64,000 nucleotides of DNA from Streptomyces sp. NBC_01571 (GCF_026339875.1 NZ_JAPEPZ010000001.1:3968001-4032000), one strand, 5' to 3'; shown: positions 25,569-35,192, counted from the stretch's first letter. Translations and numbers: made by a program. Notes: generated by a model from the sequence alone, not told the origin.

Positions 25569-27233
25569 TCAGCCCCGGGTCAGCTTCTTGTAGGTGGCAC
25601 GGTGCGGGCGGGCCGCGTCGGCACCGAGCCGCTCGACCTTGTTCTTCTCGTACGACTCGAAGTTGCCCTCGAACCAGAACCACTTGGACTCGCCCTCGTA
25701 CGCGAGGATGTGCGTCGCGACCCGGTCCAGGAACCAGCGGTCGTGGGAGACGACCACGGCCGCACCGGGGAACTCCAGCAGCGCGTTCTCGAGCGAGGAC
25801 AGGGTCTCGACGTCCAGGTCGTTCGTCGGCTCGTCGAGGAGCAGCAGGTTGCCGCCCTGCTTGAGGGTGAGCGCCAGGTTCAGACGGTTGCGCTCACCGC
25901 CGGACAGGACGCCGGCCGGCTTCTGCTGGTCCGGGCCCTTGAAGCCGAAGGCCGAGACGTACGCGCGCGAGGGCATTTCGACCTGGCCCACGTTGATGTA
26001 GTCCAGCTCGTCCGAGACGACGGCCCACAGCGACTTCTTCGGGTCGATGTTCTCGCGGCTCTGGTCGACGTACGAGATCTGGACGGTCTCGCCGACCTTG
26101 ATCGTGCCGGAGTCCGGGTTCTCCAGACCCTGGATCATCTTGAAGAGGGTGGTCTTGCCGGCGCCGTTCGGGCCGATGACGCCCACGATGCCGTTGCGCG
26201 GCAGCGTGAACGACAGGTCGTCGATGAGGACCTTGTCACCGAAGGCCTTGGAGAGGTTGTTGACCTCGACGACGATGGAGCCCAGGCGGGGGCCCGGCGG
26301 GATCTGGATCTCCTCGAAGTCCAGCTTCCGCATCTTGTCCGCCTCGGCGGCCATCTCCTCGTAGCGAGCGAGACGAGCCTTGGACTTGGCCTGACGCCCC
26401 TTGGCGTTGGACCGCACCCACTCGAGCTCTTCCTTGAGCCGCTTGGCGCGCTTGGCGTCCTTCTGGCCCTCGACCTTGAGGCGGGAGGCCTTGCTCTCCA
26501 GGTACGTCGAGTAGTTGCCCTCGTAGCCGATGGCGCGGCCGCGGTCGAGCTCGAGGATCCAGCCGGCGACGTTGTCGAGGAAGTACCGGTCGTGGGTGAC
26601 GGCGACGACGGTGCCGGGGTACTTCGCGAGGTGCTGCTCCAGCCACTGCACGGACTCGGCGTCCAGGTGGTTGGTGGGCTCGTCGAGGAGCAGCAGGTCG
26701 GGCGCCTCGATCAGCAGCTTGCACAGCGCGACGCGGCGCTTCTCACCACCGGAGAGGTTGGTGACCGGCCAGTCGCCGGGCGGGCAGCCCAGGGCGTCCA
26801 TGGCCTGCTCCAGCTGGGCGTCCAGGTCCCACGCGTTGGCGTGGTCCAGGTCCTCCTGGAGCTTGCCCATCTCGTCGAGGAGCGCGTCCGAGTAATCGGT
26901 CGCCATGAGCTCGGCGACCTCGTTGAAGCGCTTGAGCTTGCCCATGATCTCGGCGGCGCCGTCCTGGACGTTCTCCAGGACCGTCTTGGACTCGTCGAGC
27001 GGCGGCTCCTGCAGCAGCATGCCGACGCTGTACCCGGGCGACAGGAACGCGTCGCCGTTGGAGGGCTGCTCGAGCCCCGCCATGATCTTGAGAACGGTGG
27101 ACTTACCGGCACCGTTCGGACCGACCACACCGATCTTCGCACCCGGCAGGAAGCTCAGGGTGACGTCGTCGAGAATCACCTTGTCGCCGTGCGCCTTGCG
27201 CGTCTTGCGCATGGTGTAAATGAACTCAGCCAA
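25569..27233 (-). CDS. ettA: Energy-dependent translational throttle protein EttA (ABC-F)
   Basis: ABC-F ATPase of 554 aa. It has two nucleotide-binding domains without membrane segments: Walker A GPNGAGKST (residues about 39-47) and GPNGAGKTT (about 355-363), signatures LSGGEKRR and LSGGERNR, and Walker B LLLLDEPTNHLD and LLLLDEPTNDLD. The two halves are joined by the charged Arg/Lys-rich P-site tRNA interaction linker (about 245-310). EttA binds the ribosomal E site and gates the first elongation step according to the ATP/ADP ratio. Length and motifs are normal for the family. Heads a three-gene operon. Confidence 0.96.
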   Translation of the reverse strand: MAEFIYTMRKTRKAHGDKVILDDVTLSFLPGAKIGVVGPNGAGKSTVLKIMAGLEQPSNGDAFLSPGYSVGMLLQEPPLDESKTVLENVQDGAAEIMGKLKRFNEVAELMATDYSDALLDEMGKLQEDLDHANAWDLDAQLEQAMDALGCPPGDWPVTNLSGGEKRRVALCKLLIEAPDLLLLDEPTNHLDAESVQWLEQHLAKYPGTVVAVTHDRYFLDNVAGWILELDRGRAIGYEGNYSTYLESKASRLKVEGQKDAKRAKRLKEELEWVRSNAKGRQAKSKARLARYEEMAAEADKMRKLDFEEIQIPPGPRLGSIVVEVNNLSKAFGDKVLIDDLSFTLPRNGIVGVIGPNGAGKTTLFKMIQGLENPDSGTIKVGETVQISYVDQSRENIDPKKSLWAVVSDELDYINVGQVEMPSRAYVSAFGFKGPDQQKPAGVLSGGERNRLNLALTLKQGGNLLLLDEPTNDLDVETLSSLENALLEFPGAAVVVSHDRWFLDRVATHILAYEGESKWFWFEGNFESYEKNKVERLGADAARPHRATYKKLTRG

Positions 27234-27339
27234 GAGAAACCGTCCGGACGCTTGAAATCGGCAGTGGGCAGATACACCCCATCTTGCCTGACGGCCACCC
27301 CCCGAAGGAAACCCGTCTCATCGGGGGGCTGTGAGCTGG

Positions 27340-27370
27340 CGGTTCGGCGACCCCGTCGATCGCCGAACCG
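27340..27370. promoter_or_regulatory. Perfect 11-bp inverted repeat upstream of ettA
   Basis: CGGTTCGGCGA (27340-27350) and TCGCCGAACCG (27360-27370) with a 9-base spacer, about 107 bases upstream of the ettA start and 135 bases before the downstream membrane protein gene. Its position in a divergent intergenic region fits an operator; a hairpin role is also possible. Confidence 0.5.
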
Positions 27371-27504
27371 TCACTGACCGTCATCGATCGGACACGTTGC
27401 CGGCGGAACGCGCGCTGCCGGCCGGACACGTCGTCGGCCGAACGCCCGGAACGGGCCGACGGCGCGAAATGGCAGGGGCCGGACTCTCTTGCGATCCTGG
27501 TCCG

Positions 27505-28056
27505 GTGGCACGTGATCCTGAGCAGGTTGCACACCGCACCTCCGCGCACGAACCGGCCCCCGGCCCGGACCCCGGTTCCACGCCCGACACGCCCCGGACC
27601 GACTACGCGGGTGCGATCTACGGGTCGCTCCTGGCCGCTTCGGTGGTGGCCGGGGCCGGTGCGCTCGGCCCTCATCCGCGCGCCGAACTCGTGGCCCTCC
27701 TTCTCTGCACCGGTCTGGTGTTCTGGGCCGCGCACGCCTACGTCCGGTTCGTCGGAAACCGATTGCGGCATCAGTCGGTGACCTGGCGGGAGATCCGCCA
27801 GGTGTGCGCTCGCGAGTGGCCGATCGTCCAGGCGGCCTTCCTGCCTGCCGTCGCCGTGGCGATCAGTCCACTCCTGGGGCTCGGGGCCGAAGGGGCGGGA
27901 TGGCTCGCGCTGGGCCTCGCCGTGGCCCAGCAGGTCGGCTGGGCCACGGCCACGGTCATCCGGGCCGGCGCCTCCGCCGGTGCGGTGGCGTCCGTCGCCG
28001 CCGTCAACCTCGTCCTCGGTTTGATCATCGTGGCCGCCAAGGTCGCGCTCCACTGA
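27505..28056 (+). CDS. Predicted integral membrane protein
   Basis: About 183 aa if started at GTG 27505; ATG 27469 or the longer frame from 27331 are alternatives, and no convincing ribosome binding site decides between them. After a Pro/Glu/Asp-rich N-terminus of 40 residues there are four hydrophobic helices (near residues 46-62, 66-84, 112-130 and 138-180). No motif is recognised. It is divergent from ettA. Confidence 0.6.
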   Translation: MARDPEQVAHRTSAHEPAPGPDPGSTPDTPRTDYAGAIYGSLLAASVVAGAGALGPHPRAELVALLLCTGLVFWAAHAYVRFVGNRLRHQSVTWREIRQVCAREWPIVQAAFLPAVAVAISPLLGLGAEGAGWLALGLAVAQQVGWATATVIRAGASAGAVASVAAVNLVLGLIIVAAKVALH

Positions 28057-28058
28057 GC

Positions 28059-28086
28059 GTCCCGCGTCCCGCGTCCCGCGTCCCGC
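28059..28086 (+). repeat. Four tandem copies of GTCCCGC
   Basis: Perfect 7-bp tandem array (28059-28065, 28066-28072, 28073-28079, 28080-28086) starting 2 bases after the stop of the membrane protein gene. Confidence 0.9.
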
Positions 28087-28117
28087 AATGGACGTACCGG
28101 TGCCTGCGGTGGCTTCT

Positions 28118-28192
28118 GATTTCCGCGGCTCCGACTTCCCCGGCTCCGATTTCCGCGGCTCCGATTTCCGCGGCTTCGATTTCGGCGGCGGC
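28118..28192 (+). repeat. Five tandem copies of a 15-bp unit
   Basis: Units GATTTCCGCGGCTCC (28118), GACTTCCCCGGCTCC (28133), GATTTCCGCGGCTCC (28148), GATTTCCGCGGCTTC (28163) and GATTTCGGCGGCGGC (28178). It lies in the gap before the DUF1876 gene. The unit length is a multiple of three and would encode an (S/G)DFRG-type pentapeptide, but no supported gene covers it. Confidence 0.9.
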
Positions 28193-28350
28193 TTCTGGGT
28201 CTCCGCTCCCCCGGCCCGGAACTCTCCGCGCACGATGCAGGACCGAGTGTTCACATATCGCCCCACCCCGTGCGGAGCCGGGCGAAGAAGCACACTCTGG
28301 AAGGAGGGCTGGGGTAGCAGGGGCTGGGGTCGGCCCCGGAGGTGATCGTG

Positions 28351-28662
28351 ATGACGCAGACGACAGCAGACATGAAGCCGACACGACCGCAGGCACGGAC
28401 CGCCGTCGGCTGGCACGTCGAGATGGAGTTCGAGGAGGACGAGCACCGCACGCGTGCCGCCGCCCTCCTGCGGCTCGCCGACGGGAACGAGGTGCGCGCG
28501 CACGGGTACGCCAGCCGCCATCCCAGCGACTCGAACCAGCCGAGGGTCGGCGAGGAGGTCGCGGGAGCGCGGGCGCTCAACGAGCTGGCGATGAAGCTGC
28601 TGACCAAGGCGCACGACGAGATCGACGAGGTGTCGGGCAGAACCTCGCATCCACTGCGGTGA
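28351..28662 (+). CDS. DUF1876 domain protein
   Basis: Small protein of 103 aa. The DUF1876 domain (about residues 17-100) starts WHVEMEFEEDEHRTRAAA and continues RLADGNEVRAHGYASRHPSD, a family common in Streptomyces whose role is unknown and whose fold has been likened to double-stranded-RNA-binding domains. GGAGG (28338-28342) is 8 bases before ATG 28351; GTG 28342 and 28348 are earlier in-frame codons. Monocistronic. The 282-bp gap that follows has CCGGTGCCC-type repeats (28809-28840) and no gene that I can support. Confidence 0.85.
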   Translation: MTQTTADMKPTRPQARTAVGWHVEMEFEEDEHRTRAAALLRLADGNEVRAHGYASRHPSDSNQPRVGEEVAGARALNELAMKLLTKAHDEIDEVSGRTSHPLR

Positions 28663-28944
28663 CGATGCGACTGGCGTGACGGTCCGGCAGGGCCAGGGCT
28701 CACGCCGGTGAGGAGTCGTCCATGACTTGGCCGGGTGAGGACTCGGCCGGGTGAGTGCTGGGGCGTGCCCTTTTCGGCGTGCTCTTCTCACAGGACGCCC
28801 GATGACCGTGCCCCGGTGCCCCGGTGCCCCGGGGCGCCCCGGTGGTACGAGTGACGCGCCCGTGGCGAGGAATGAACAGGGCGCCGGCCGGTGCCGATGG
28901 CGACGGCGGGCGCCCGTCACTGCCCCGCTCCGGAAAGGGTCCGC

Positions 28945-29982
28945 ATGCCCAAGAAGATCATCATCGACTGTGACCCCGGGCTGGACGACGCGATCGCCAT
29001 CCTGCTCGCCGCCGGGAACCCGGATGTCGAGATCGTCGCCGTCACCACCGTCGCGGGCAACCACACCCTCGACAAGGTCACCCTGAACGCCCGTCAGGTC
29101 TGCACCCTGGCCGGCCTGCACGACGTACCCGTCGCAGCGGGCGCCGACCGTCCCCTCGTCCGTGACCGGATCATCGCGGCCGAGATCCACGGCGAATCAG
29201 GCATGGACGGCCCGGACTTCATCGCTCCGGCCATGGAGGCCGACCCCCGGCACGCCGTCGACCTCATCGTGGAGACGGTTCTCACCCACCCCGGCGAGAT
29301 CACGCTCGTCCCCACCGCGCCCCTGACCAACATCGCGCTGGCGCTGCGCCGGGAGCCCCGGATCGCCACGCTGGTCAAGGAGGTCGTCCTCATGGGCGGG
29401 TCGTACACCCGTGGCAACGTCACGCCCGCGGCCGAGTTCAACGTCCACGCCGATCCCGAAGCGGCAGCGATCGTCTTCTCGGCGGACTGGCCCGTGACCA
29501 TGGTCGGTCTCGACCTGACGACGCAGGCCGCCGCCACCCCGGACCTGCTGTACCGCATCGCGGCGCTGGACACGCCGGTGTCCCGGTTCGTCGTCGATCT
29601 CCTGCACCGCTACAACGCCACCGTCGGCAAGGTCCACGGCACGACGGCCACGATCCACGACGCGTGCGCGGTCGGCCGTGCCATCGACCCCACCCTGATG
29701 GAGGCCGTCGAGGCCCATGTCGAGGTCGAACTGCGCGGCACGGCGACCTACGGGATGACCGTCACCGACTTCCGCGGCCACATCGGCCCGCCGAACACGT
29801 TGGTGGCCACCGAACTGCACACCGAACGCCTCTGGGACCTGCTCATCCGCTCACTCGAGACCATCGCGGCCACCACCCGAACGTCCACCGGCCCGAACGT
29901 CCCCCAGCCCGGAGGCGAGCGGCCCGAGCGCACAACGCCGGGCGGGACGACCTTCGGAGGGAACACGAGAGGGCGCGTCTGA
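28945..29982 (+). CDS. Inosine/uridine-preferring nucleoside hydrolase
   Basis: Nucleoside N-ribohydrolase, 345 aa, releasing ribose and free base in nucleoside salvage. The calcium-binding signature DCDPGLDDAIAIL is at residues 8-20, and the catalytic-site segments EFNVHADPEAA and HDACAVGRAIDP are present. GGAAAGGG lies 5 bases upstream of ATG 28945. The C-terminal 35 residues are Thr/Gly/Pro rich and probably disordered. The enzyme is cytoplasmic and not in an operon. Confidence 0.93.
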   Translation: MPKKIIIDCDPGLDDAIAILLAAGNPDVEIVAVTTVAGNHTLDKVTLNARQVCTLAGLHDVPVAAGADRPLVRDRIIAAEIHGESGMDGPDFIAPAMEADPRHAVDLIVETVLTHPGEITLVPTAPLTNIALALRREPRIATLVKEVVLMGGSYTRGNVTPAAEFNVHADPEAAAIVFSADWPVTMVGLDLTTQAAATPDLLYRIAALDTPVSRFVVDLLHRYNATVGKVHGTTATIHDACAVGRAIDPTLMEAVEAHVEVELRGTATYGMTVTDFRGHIGPPNTLVATELHTERLWDLLIRSLETIAATTRTSTGPNVPQPGGERPERTTPGGTTFGGNTRGRV

Positions 29983-30157
29983 CAGGAGGAAACACAGCCA
30001 GTGCGGTCGCGGCGAGGTCGCTCGGCTCCCCTCGGCTCCTGGACAGCCGGCCTGGGCCCAGTCCTGGCGTACTCGATCCCTCCATGGCCGATGTACTCGG
30101 GCGGAGCTGAGTACTTGCGCTCTGGTCGGCGGTGGGGCGAGCGGAAACGCTTGGGTC

Positions 30158-30562
30158 ATGCGTGAAGGACCACTGAAACCTGTTCCCCAGTTGGTGTCGA
30201 TCCTCCTGCTGGCCGGGGTGTCGCTGGCGGCGTGGGCTGCCTGGCTGGGCTGGGACCAGCATCGTGACGTACATCCTGACGGCACGACGACCGGTCCGTA
30301 CGAGGCGTGGCAGGTGATCGGGCTGGTGCTGACTCTGCTGGCACCGGTGTACCGGGCGGCATCCCGGCGCTACATCGCGGGCGCCGTGCTCGGCACCACG
30401 GCCGGCCTCACCGCTGCTGCCTGTGCCGACTGGTCGGACGACTCCAGTGGCCTCTTCATGGTCGGCGTGGGGTTGGTCATGACGGGAAGCCTCCTCGCGA
30501 CCGCCGTCGTTGCCGTGATCGCCTCCGCGAAACGACAGGGCGGGCGGCCCCGGGGACATTGA
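30158..30562 (+). CDS. Small integral membrane protein
   Basis: 134-aa protein with four hydrophobic segments (about residues 12-30, 51-66, 73-92 and 98-123) and a basic C-terminus. No family recognised. It stands alone between the nucleoside hydrolase and the S8 protease; the 247-bp gap that follows (30563-30809) shows no gene or clear regulatory motif. Confidence 0.65.
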   Translation: MREGPLKPVPQLVSILLLAGVSLAAWAAWLGWDQHRDVHPDGTTTGPYEAWQVIGLVLTLLAPVYRAASRRYIAGAVLGTTAGLTAAACADWSDDSSGLFMVGVGLVMTGSLLATAVVAVIASAKRQGGRPRGH

Positions 30563-30809
30563 CGTCCGGGCAGTTGACGCAGCCAGTGCCGGTGGGCGAG
30601 GGCACGCCCGTCGCACCGTCCCTCGACACGCCGAATTCATGGGGCGTTCCGCCGCCGACCCCCCGGACGCGCGGTGGCCGACGCCCCCGTCCGCGCGCGG
30701 CGCAACTGTGCCATGGCACAAGAGTGACGTGTGCGACGCCTTGAACGACGGCGGGGGCGGCCGGAGGATCCAGTGATCTTTCGCTCTTCGCCGCGTCTCA
30801 GGAGTTTCC

Positions 30810-33800
30810 TTGCCCAAGGTTCCCATCCCCCGGCCCGGGCCGATCGCCCTCGCCGTGGCGGCCGCGCTCACACTCGGCGTCCTACCGGCGTCTGCCGCTG
30901 TGTCCGCGTACTCCGCCGGTGAGGTGTCGCACGACGACGCCGGACACCGGCCCCCCGGCGATGCCGGCACCCACACCGTCACCCTGATCACGGGTGACAA
31001 GGTCACCATCGGGACCGCCGCCGACGGCACCGTCGTGCGCTCCTTCCAGGCCGCGAGCGGAGCCACCACCGGCTTCCACCGCGCCGTCCTGGACGGCGCC
31101 ACCTACGTCTACCCCGACTCCGCGCTGCCGTACGTGAGCGCCGGCAAACTCGACAAGCAGCTCTTCAACGTGACGCGGCTGATCTCCGAGGGCTACGACG
31201 ACGCGCACAGCTCCCGGCTGCCGCTGATCGTGCGCTACACCGGAGCCGCCGCCAAGTCCCGCACCCGGACGAAGATGTCCGGCTCGACCGAGGTCCGCCG
31301 CCTGGACAGCATCCAGGGCGCGGCCCTCGCGCAGAACCACAAGCAGGCACCGGAGTTCTGGTCCTCGCTCACCGGGGGTTCCGGCGCGGCGGCCCGGTCC
31401 GCGAAGCCGTCCTTCGCGGGCGGCGTCGCCAACGTGTGGCTCGACGGCAAGGTGCAGGCCGACCTGGCCGACTCCACCGCCCAGATCGGCGCCCAGAAAG
31501 TATGGGCGGAGGGCGACACCGGCCAGGGCGTGAAGGTCGCGATGCTCGACAGCGGCGCGGACACCGAACACCCGGACCTGGTCGGGCAGGTGTCCGACAG
31601 CGCCAGCTTCGTCCCCGGCGAGGACGACATCGCCGACTACAACGGCCACGGCACGCACGTCGCCTCGACCATCGTCGGCACGGGCAGTGCCTCCGACGGC
31701 AAGGAGCGGGGTGTCGCCTCCGGCGCCCGGCTGGCCGTCGGCAAGGTGCTCAACTCCGAGGGCAGCGGCCAGGAATCCTGGATCATCGCGGGCATGGAGT
31801 GGGCCGCCCGCGACCAGAAGGCCAGGATCATCAGCATGAGCCTGGGCGGCGGCGGTGACAGGACCGACCCGATGAGCCAGGCCGTCGACGAACTCAGCCA
31901 CGACACGGGCGCGTTGTTCGTGATCGCGGCGGGCAACGGCGGCCCGCACTCCATCAGCAGCCCCGGTGCCGCGGACGCCGCGCTGACCGTCGGCGCCGTC
32001 GACTCCACCGACACGCTCGCCGACTTCTCCAGCCAGGGCCCGCGGGACGGCGACGGCGGGCTGAAGCCGGAGATCACCGCGCCCGGCGTCGACATCGTCG
32101 CGGCGCGCTCGCACTACAAGCGCGGCTCCGGCTACTACACCACGATGAGCGGTACGTCGATGGCGACGCCGCACGTCGCCGGTGCCGCCGCCCTCCTCGC
32201 CTCCGAGCACCCCGACTGGACGGGCACCCAGCTCAAGGAGGCGCTGGTCAGCAGCGTCAAGGCAACCCCGGCGTACACCCCGTACCAGGCGGGTGCCGGC
32301 CGGCTCGACGCGCTGGCGGCCGTGCACACCACGGTCTTCGCCACCACGACCGCGTACTCCGGCTTCCACACGTGGCCCCCGAAGCCCGGAGAGACCGACG
32401 TCCAGACGGTGACGTACACCAACGTCGGCGACGCCCCGGCCGACCTCGACCTGGCGGTCAACGGCACCGTCCCGGCAGGGTTGTTCAGCCTCTCCGCCGA
32501 CCACGTCACCGTGCCCGCCCACGGCACCGCCACGGTCACCCTGACGGCGGTTCTGGACAAGCTGGCCGGCGACCAGTCGGTCAGCGCCATGATCACCGGT
32601 ACGGACGGCAGCGGAGCCGTCCGCGCCCGGACCCTGATCGGCGCGGCCCGAGAGGGCCGGCGCCAGAATCTGACCGTCGTCGCGAAGGACCGTGCGGGCA
32701 AGCCGCTGGCGGGACGGGTCGTCCTCACCGCGGAGCACCTCTTCACGGTGATGGACCTCGACGCGTCCGGCACCGGCACCACGCGGCTGCCCGTCGGCAG
32801 CTACAGCGGCTGGCTCACCGGGGACGTGCAGGGCGCCGAAGGCCCGAACTCGCTCGGCATGGTGCTACTCGCCTTCAACGACGTGAAGCTGGACCAGGAC
32901 CGCACCGTCACGCTGGACGGCCGCAAGGCGCGCCGGATCCTGGCGCGCGTGCCGCAGCAGACCACCGCCGTCGCGCCGCGCCTGGACGCCCACCGGTCCT
33001 TCACCGACAGCCTGGTGGAGACGTCGATGCTGCCCAACCCGTCGTACGACAGCGTCTGGGCGCTCCCGACCGGCAAGAAGGTCACCGACGGCGAGTTCGA
33101 GGCCGGCGCCCGCTTCCGCCTCGAGCAGCCGGCGCTGACCTTGAGCACGAAGTCGACGACCTTCAACGACCCGCTGGTCAAGCGCGCGGCCACGCCGCTG
33201 CCCGCCGGTAGCCGGAACCTGACGGCGGTCTTCGCCGGCGGCGGCACGGCCGAGGAGCTCGCGCGGCAGAACGTGCGCGGCAAGGCCGTCGTGGTGCGCG
33301 GCGCGGGCACGGAAGGGATCAAGGCGCAGGCGGAGGCGGCCGCGGCGGCCGGTGCCCGGCTGCTGCTGGTCGTCAACGACGGCGTCGGCCGTCTGGAGCC
33401 CTGGGACGAGGCCCCCTGGAGCCCGGAGAGCCCGGCCCCGGTGACGGTGGCGACGCTCACCGCCGACCAGGGCGCGGAGCTGATCGGCTCGCTCCGGCAC
33501 GGCGCGGTGTCGCTGAAGGTCACCTCGCACCCCACGACGGACTACGTCTACGACGTGGTGCACCACTGGACCGGAGCCGTCCCGGCGGACCCGACCTGGC
33601 GCGAGGAGCCCAAGGACCTCGGCCGGGTGAACGTCTCCTTCCGGAACTACCGGCAGGGCAAGGCGATGGAGTTCCGTCCGGACGTCTGGCGCGGCTGGGC
33701 CGTCGGGAACCAGCTCACGGCGCCCGCCCAGGGCGAGCGCACCGACTGGGTCACCGCCGGCACCACGTGGCTGGACGACGCCTTCATCCAGGGCGAGACC

Positions 33801-34523
33801 GGACAGCACTCCATCGACCCGCTGCAGTACCCGGCGCGCAAGACCGGCAAGGTCAGCTGGTTCGGCCCGATCCAGCGGCCCCGCATGGGCCCGGTGAACT
33901 ACCAGCCCGTGCGCTACCTCGACACGATGTACATCACCGCGCCCGGCTGGGGCGACTCGGGGTCCGGCCACGTCGGCGACGCCGGCGCGAACTTCGACGT
34001 CAAGGACTGGATGTCGCTCTACCAGGGCGACCAGCAGCTCGACTGGGGCAACGCCGAGTACCTGCAGGTTCCCGGGCTCGGTGCGGAGCGCCTGCCCTAC
34101 CGGCTGGTCCTCGACAACGACCGTGGCGCCTGGGCCAACCCGTACTCGACGCACACGCTGACCGAGTGGAACTTCACCTCCGCGGTCACCGGCGGCGAGT
34201 CGGCGGTGTCACTGCCGCTGATCCAGCTCGACTACGGCGTGGACACCGACAAGTCCGGCCGCGCCGACCGGCACGCCGGGCTGACGGTGACCGCCTCGCA
34301 CCTGCCGGGCACCACCGCCGCCATCGCGAAGCCGTCCGTCGAGGTCTCCTACGACGACGGTGCGACCTGGCAGCGGACCGACCTGAGCCGGTGCGGTGAC
34401 GGATGGCGGACGAACCTGCGCGCGCCGCGGTCGGCCGGCTTCGCCACCCTTCGGGTCGGCGCCCGGGACAGCGCGGGCAACACCGTCTCGCAGACGATCA
34501 CCCGGGCCTTCGGCCTGCGCTGA
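30810..34523 (+). CDS. Large secreted S8 (subtilisin-like) serine protease
   Basis: Secreted protease of 1237 aa. A short signal peptide (about residues 1-30, ending ASA) is followed by a propeptide-like region with TVTLITGDKVTI, typical of Streptomyces S8 enzymes. The catalytic triad is intact: Asp247 in MLDSGAD, His280 in NGHGTHVAS, Ser450 in GTSMATPHVAG, with oxyanion Asn376 in AAGNGGP. A long C-terminal part (about 500-1237) contains beta-rich modules and a protease-associated-like insert around residues 795-890 (VFAGGGTAEELARQN, GKAVVVRGAGTEGIKAQAEA). TTG 30810 is used because AGGAG (30800-30804) sits 5 bases upstream. A hairpin terminator follows. It probably degrades extracellular protein. 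Confidence 0.93.
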   Translation: MPKVPIPRPGPIALAVAAALTLGVLPASAAVSAYSAGEVSHDDAGHRPPGDAGTHTVTLITGDKVTIGTAADGTVVRSFQAASGATTGFHRAVLDGATYVYPDSALPYVSAGKLDKQLFNVTRLISEGYDDAHSSRLPLIVRYTGAAAKSRTRTKMSGSTEVRRLDSIQGAALAQNHKQAPEFWSSLTGGSGAAARSAKPSFAGGVANVWLDGKVQADLADSTAQIGAQKVWAEGDTGQGVKVAMLDSGADTEHPDLVGQVSDSASFVPGEDDIADYNGHGTHVASTIVGTGSASDGKERGVASGARLAVGKVLNSEGSGQESWIIAGMEWAARDQKARIISMSLGGGGDRTDPMSQAVDELSHDTGALFVIAAGNGGPHSISSPGAADAALTVGAVDSTDTLADFSSQGPRDGDGGLKPEITAPGVDIVAARSHYKRGSGYYTTMSGTSMATPHVAGAAALLASEHPDWTGTQLKEALVSSVKATPAYTPYQAGAGRLDALAAVHTTVFATTTAYSGFHTWPPKPGETDVQTVTYTNVGDAPADLDLAVNGTVPAGLFSLSADHVTVPAHGTATVTLTAVLDKLAGDQSVSAMITGTDGSGAVRARTLIGAAREGRRQNLTVVAKDRAGKPLAGRVVLTAEHLFTVMDLDASGTGTTRLPVGSYSGWLTGDVQGAEGPNSLGMVLLAFNDVKLDQDRTVTLDGRKARRILARVPQQTTAVAPRLDAHRSFTDSLVETSMLPNPSYDSVWALPTGKKVTDGEFEAGARFRLEQPALTLSTKSTTFNDPLVKRAATPLPAGSRNLTAVFAGGGTAEELARQNVRGKAVVVRGAGTEGIKAQAEAAAAAGARLLLVVNDGVGRLEPWDEAPWSPESPAPVTVATLTADQGAELIGSLRHGAVSLKVTSHPTTDYVYDVVHHWTGAVPADPTWREEPKDLGRVNVSFRNYRQGKAMEFRPDVWRGWAVGNQLTAPAQGERTDWVTAGTTWLDDAFIQGETGQHSIDPLQYPARKTGKVSWFGPIQRPRMGPVNYQPVRYLDTMYITAPGWGDSGSGHVGDAGANFDVKDWMSLYQGDQQLDWGNAEYLQVPGLGAERLPYRLVLDNDRGAWANPYSTHTLTEWNFTSAVTGGESAVSLPLIQLDYGVDTDKSGRADRHAGLTVTASHLPGTTAAIAKPSVEVSYDDGATWQRTDLSRCGDGWRTNLRAPRSAGFATLRVGARDSAGNTVSQTITRAFGLR

Positions 34524-34555
34524 CGTCACACCCCGGGAGGTCACCCGGGACAGCA

Positions 34556-34596
34556 CCGCGTGGGTGGGACCGCAGCCGGCGGCCCCGCCCACGCGG
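34556..34596 (+). terminator. Hairpin terminator after the S8 protease
   Basis: 12-bp stem with one wobble (CCGCGTGGGTGGG at 34556-34568 with CCCGCCCACGCGG at 34584-34596), 33 bases after the stop. The rest of the 326-bp gap to the next gene shows nothing I recognise. Confidence 0.6.
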
Positions 34597-34849
34597 CATG
34601 CGTCGGGCGCCCTCAGCCTGGGAAGCTGCGGGCCCTTGCAGTCCGTTGATGTGCTGACCTGGGCGAAGGCCAGGGGCATGGCCTACTCGTGCTCGGTCGC
34701 TTTCACCGTGATTCCCCGCTGTTCCCCGCTCGATCTGGTGCGGTTGTGGTGCGGTCCTCGTTGTGGCGGTCGCGCTCACGATCCCTTCTACGCCCGGAGC
34801 CGCGGCCCCAGGGCATGACGGCACTCCGGGCGTAGAAGAGGATGCGGCC

Positions 34850-35185
34850 ATGGGATCAATGCAACCGGACACGACCTGGCCGTTCCCCGCGGTCGCCTTC
34901 CCCTCGGAGTTGCTGGCGATCGTCCAGCGCACAGTCGCCGAAGGGCAGTTCCCGGCTCTGATGGTGATCCACGACGAAGAGGATGACTGGCTCCTGTGCG
35001 ACAGCATCCACGATCCGAACGCCGACGGCGCCTCGATCGTGACGCACATTGATCACGTCCTCGCCCAGGACTCGTCAATCGCAGAGCTGGCCGGCATGCC
35101 ACCAGGGCACATCGCAGAGCGATCGAATGATCAGAGTCCGTGGGAGATCAGGCCATGGACGTACCCGAGTGACGAGGAGACCTGA
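34850..35185 (+). CDS. Small acidic hypothetical protein
   Basis: 111-aa acidic soluble protein; ATG 34850 has GAAGAGG 8 bases upstream. The pattern VIHDEEDDWLLCDSI, then HIDHVLAQDSSIAELAGMP and a terminal SPWEIRPW, loosely resembles small proteins of the DUF2185/immunity-like class seen beside toxins in actinobacteria, but I cannot assign it. No toxin gene is adjacent. It ends in a hairpin. Confidence 0.65.
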   Translation: MGSMQPDTTWPFPAVAFPSELLAIVQRTVAEGQFPALMVIHDEEDDWLLCDSIHDPNADGASIVTHIDHVLAQDSSIAELAGMPPGHIAERSNDQSPWEIRPWTYPSDEET

Positions 35186-35192
35186 CCTGCTG

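Noticed and set aside
28088..28345. Small frame encoding S-D-F-R-G pentapeptide repeats
   Set aside because: No ribosome binding site and no similarity outside the repeat; kept only as a repeat array and a finding.
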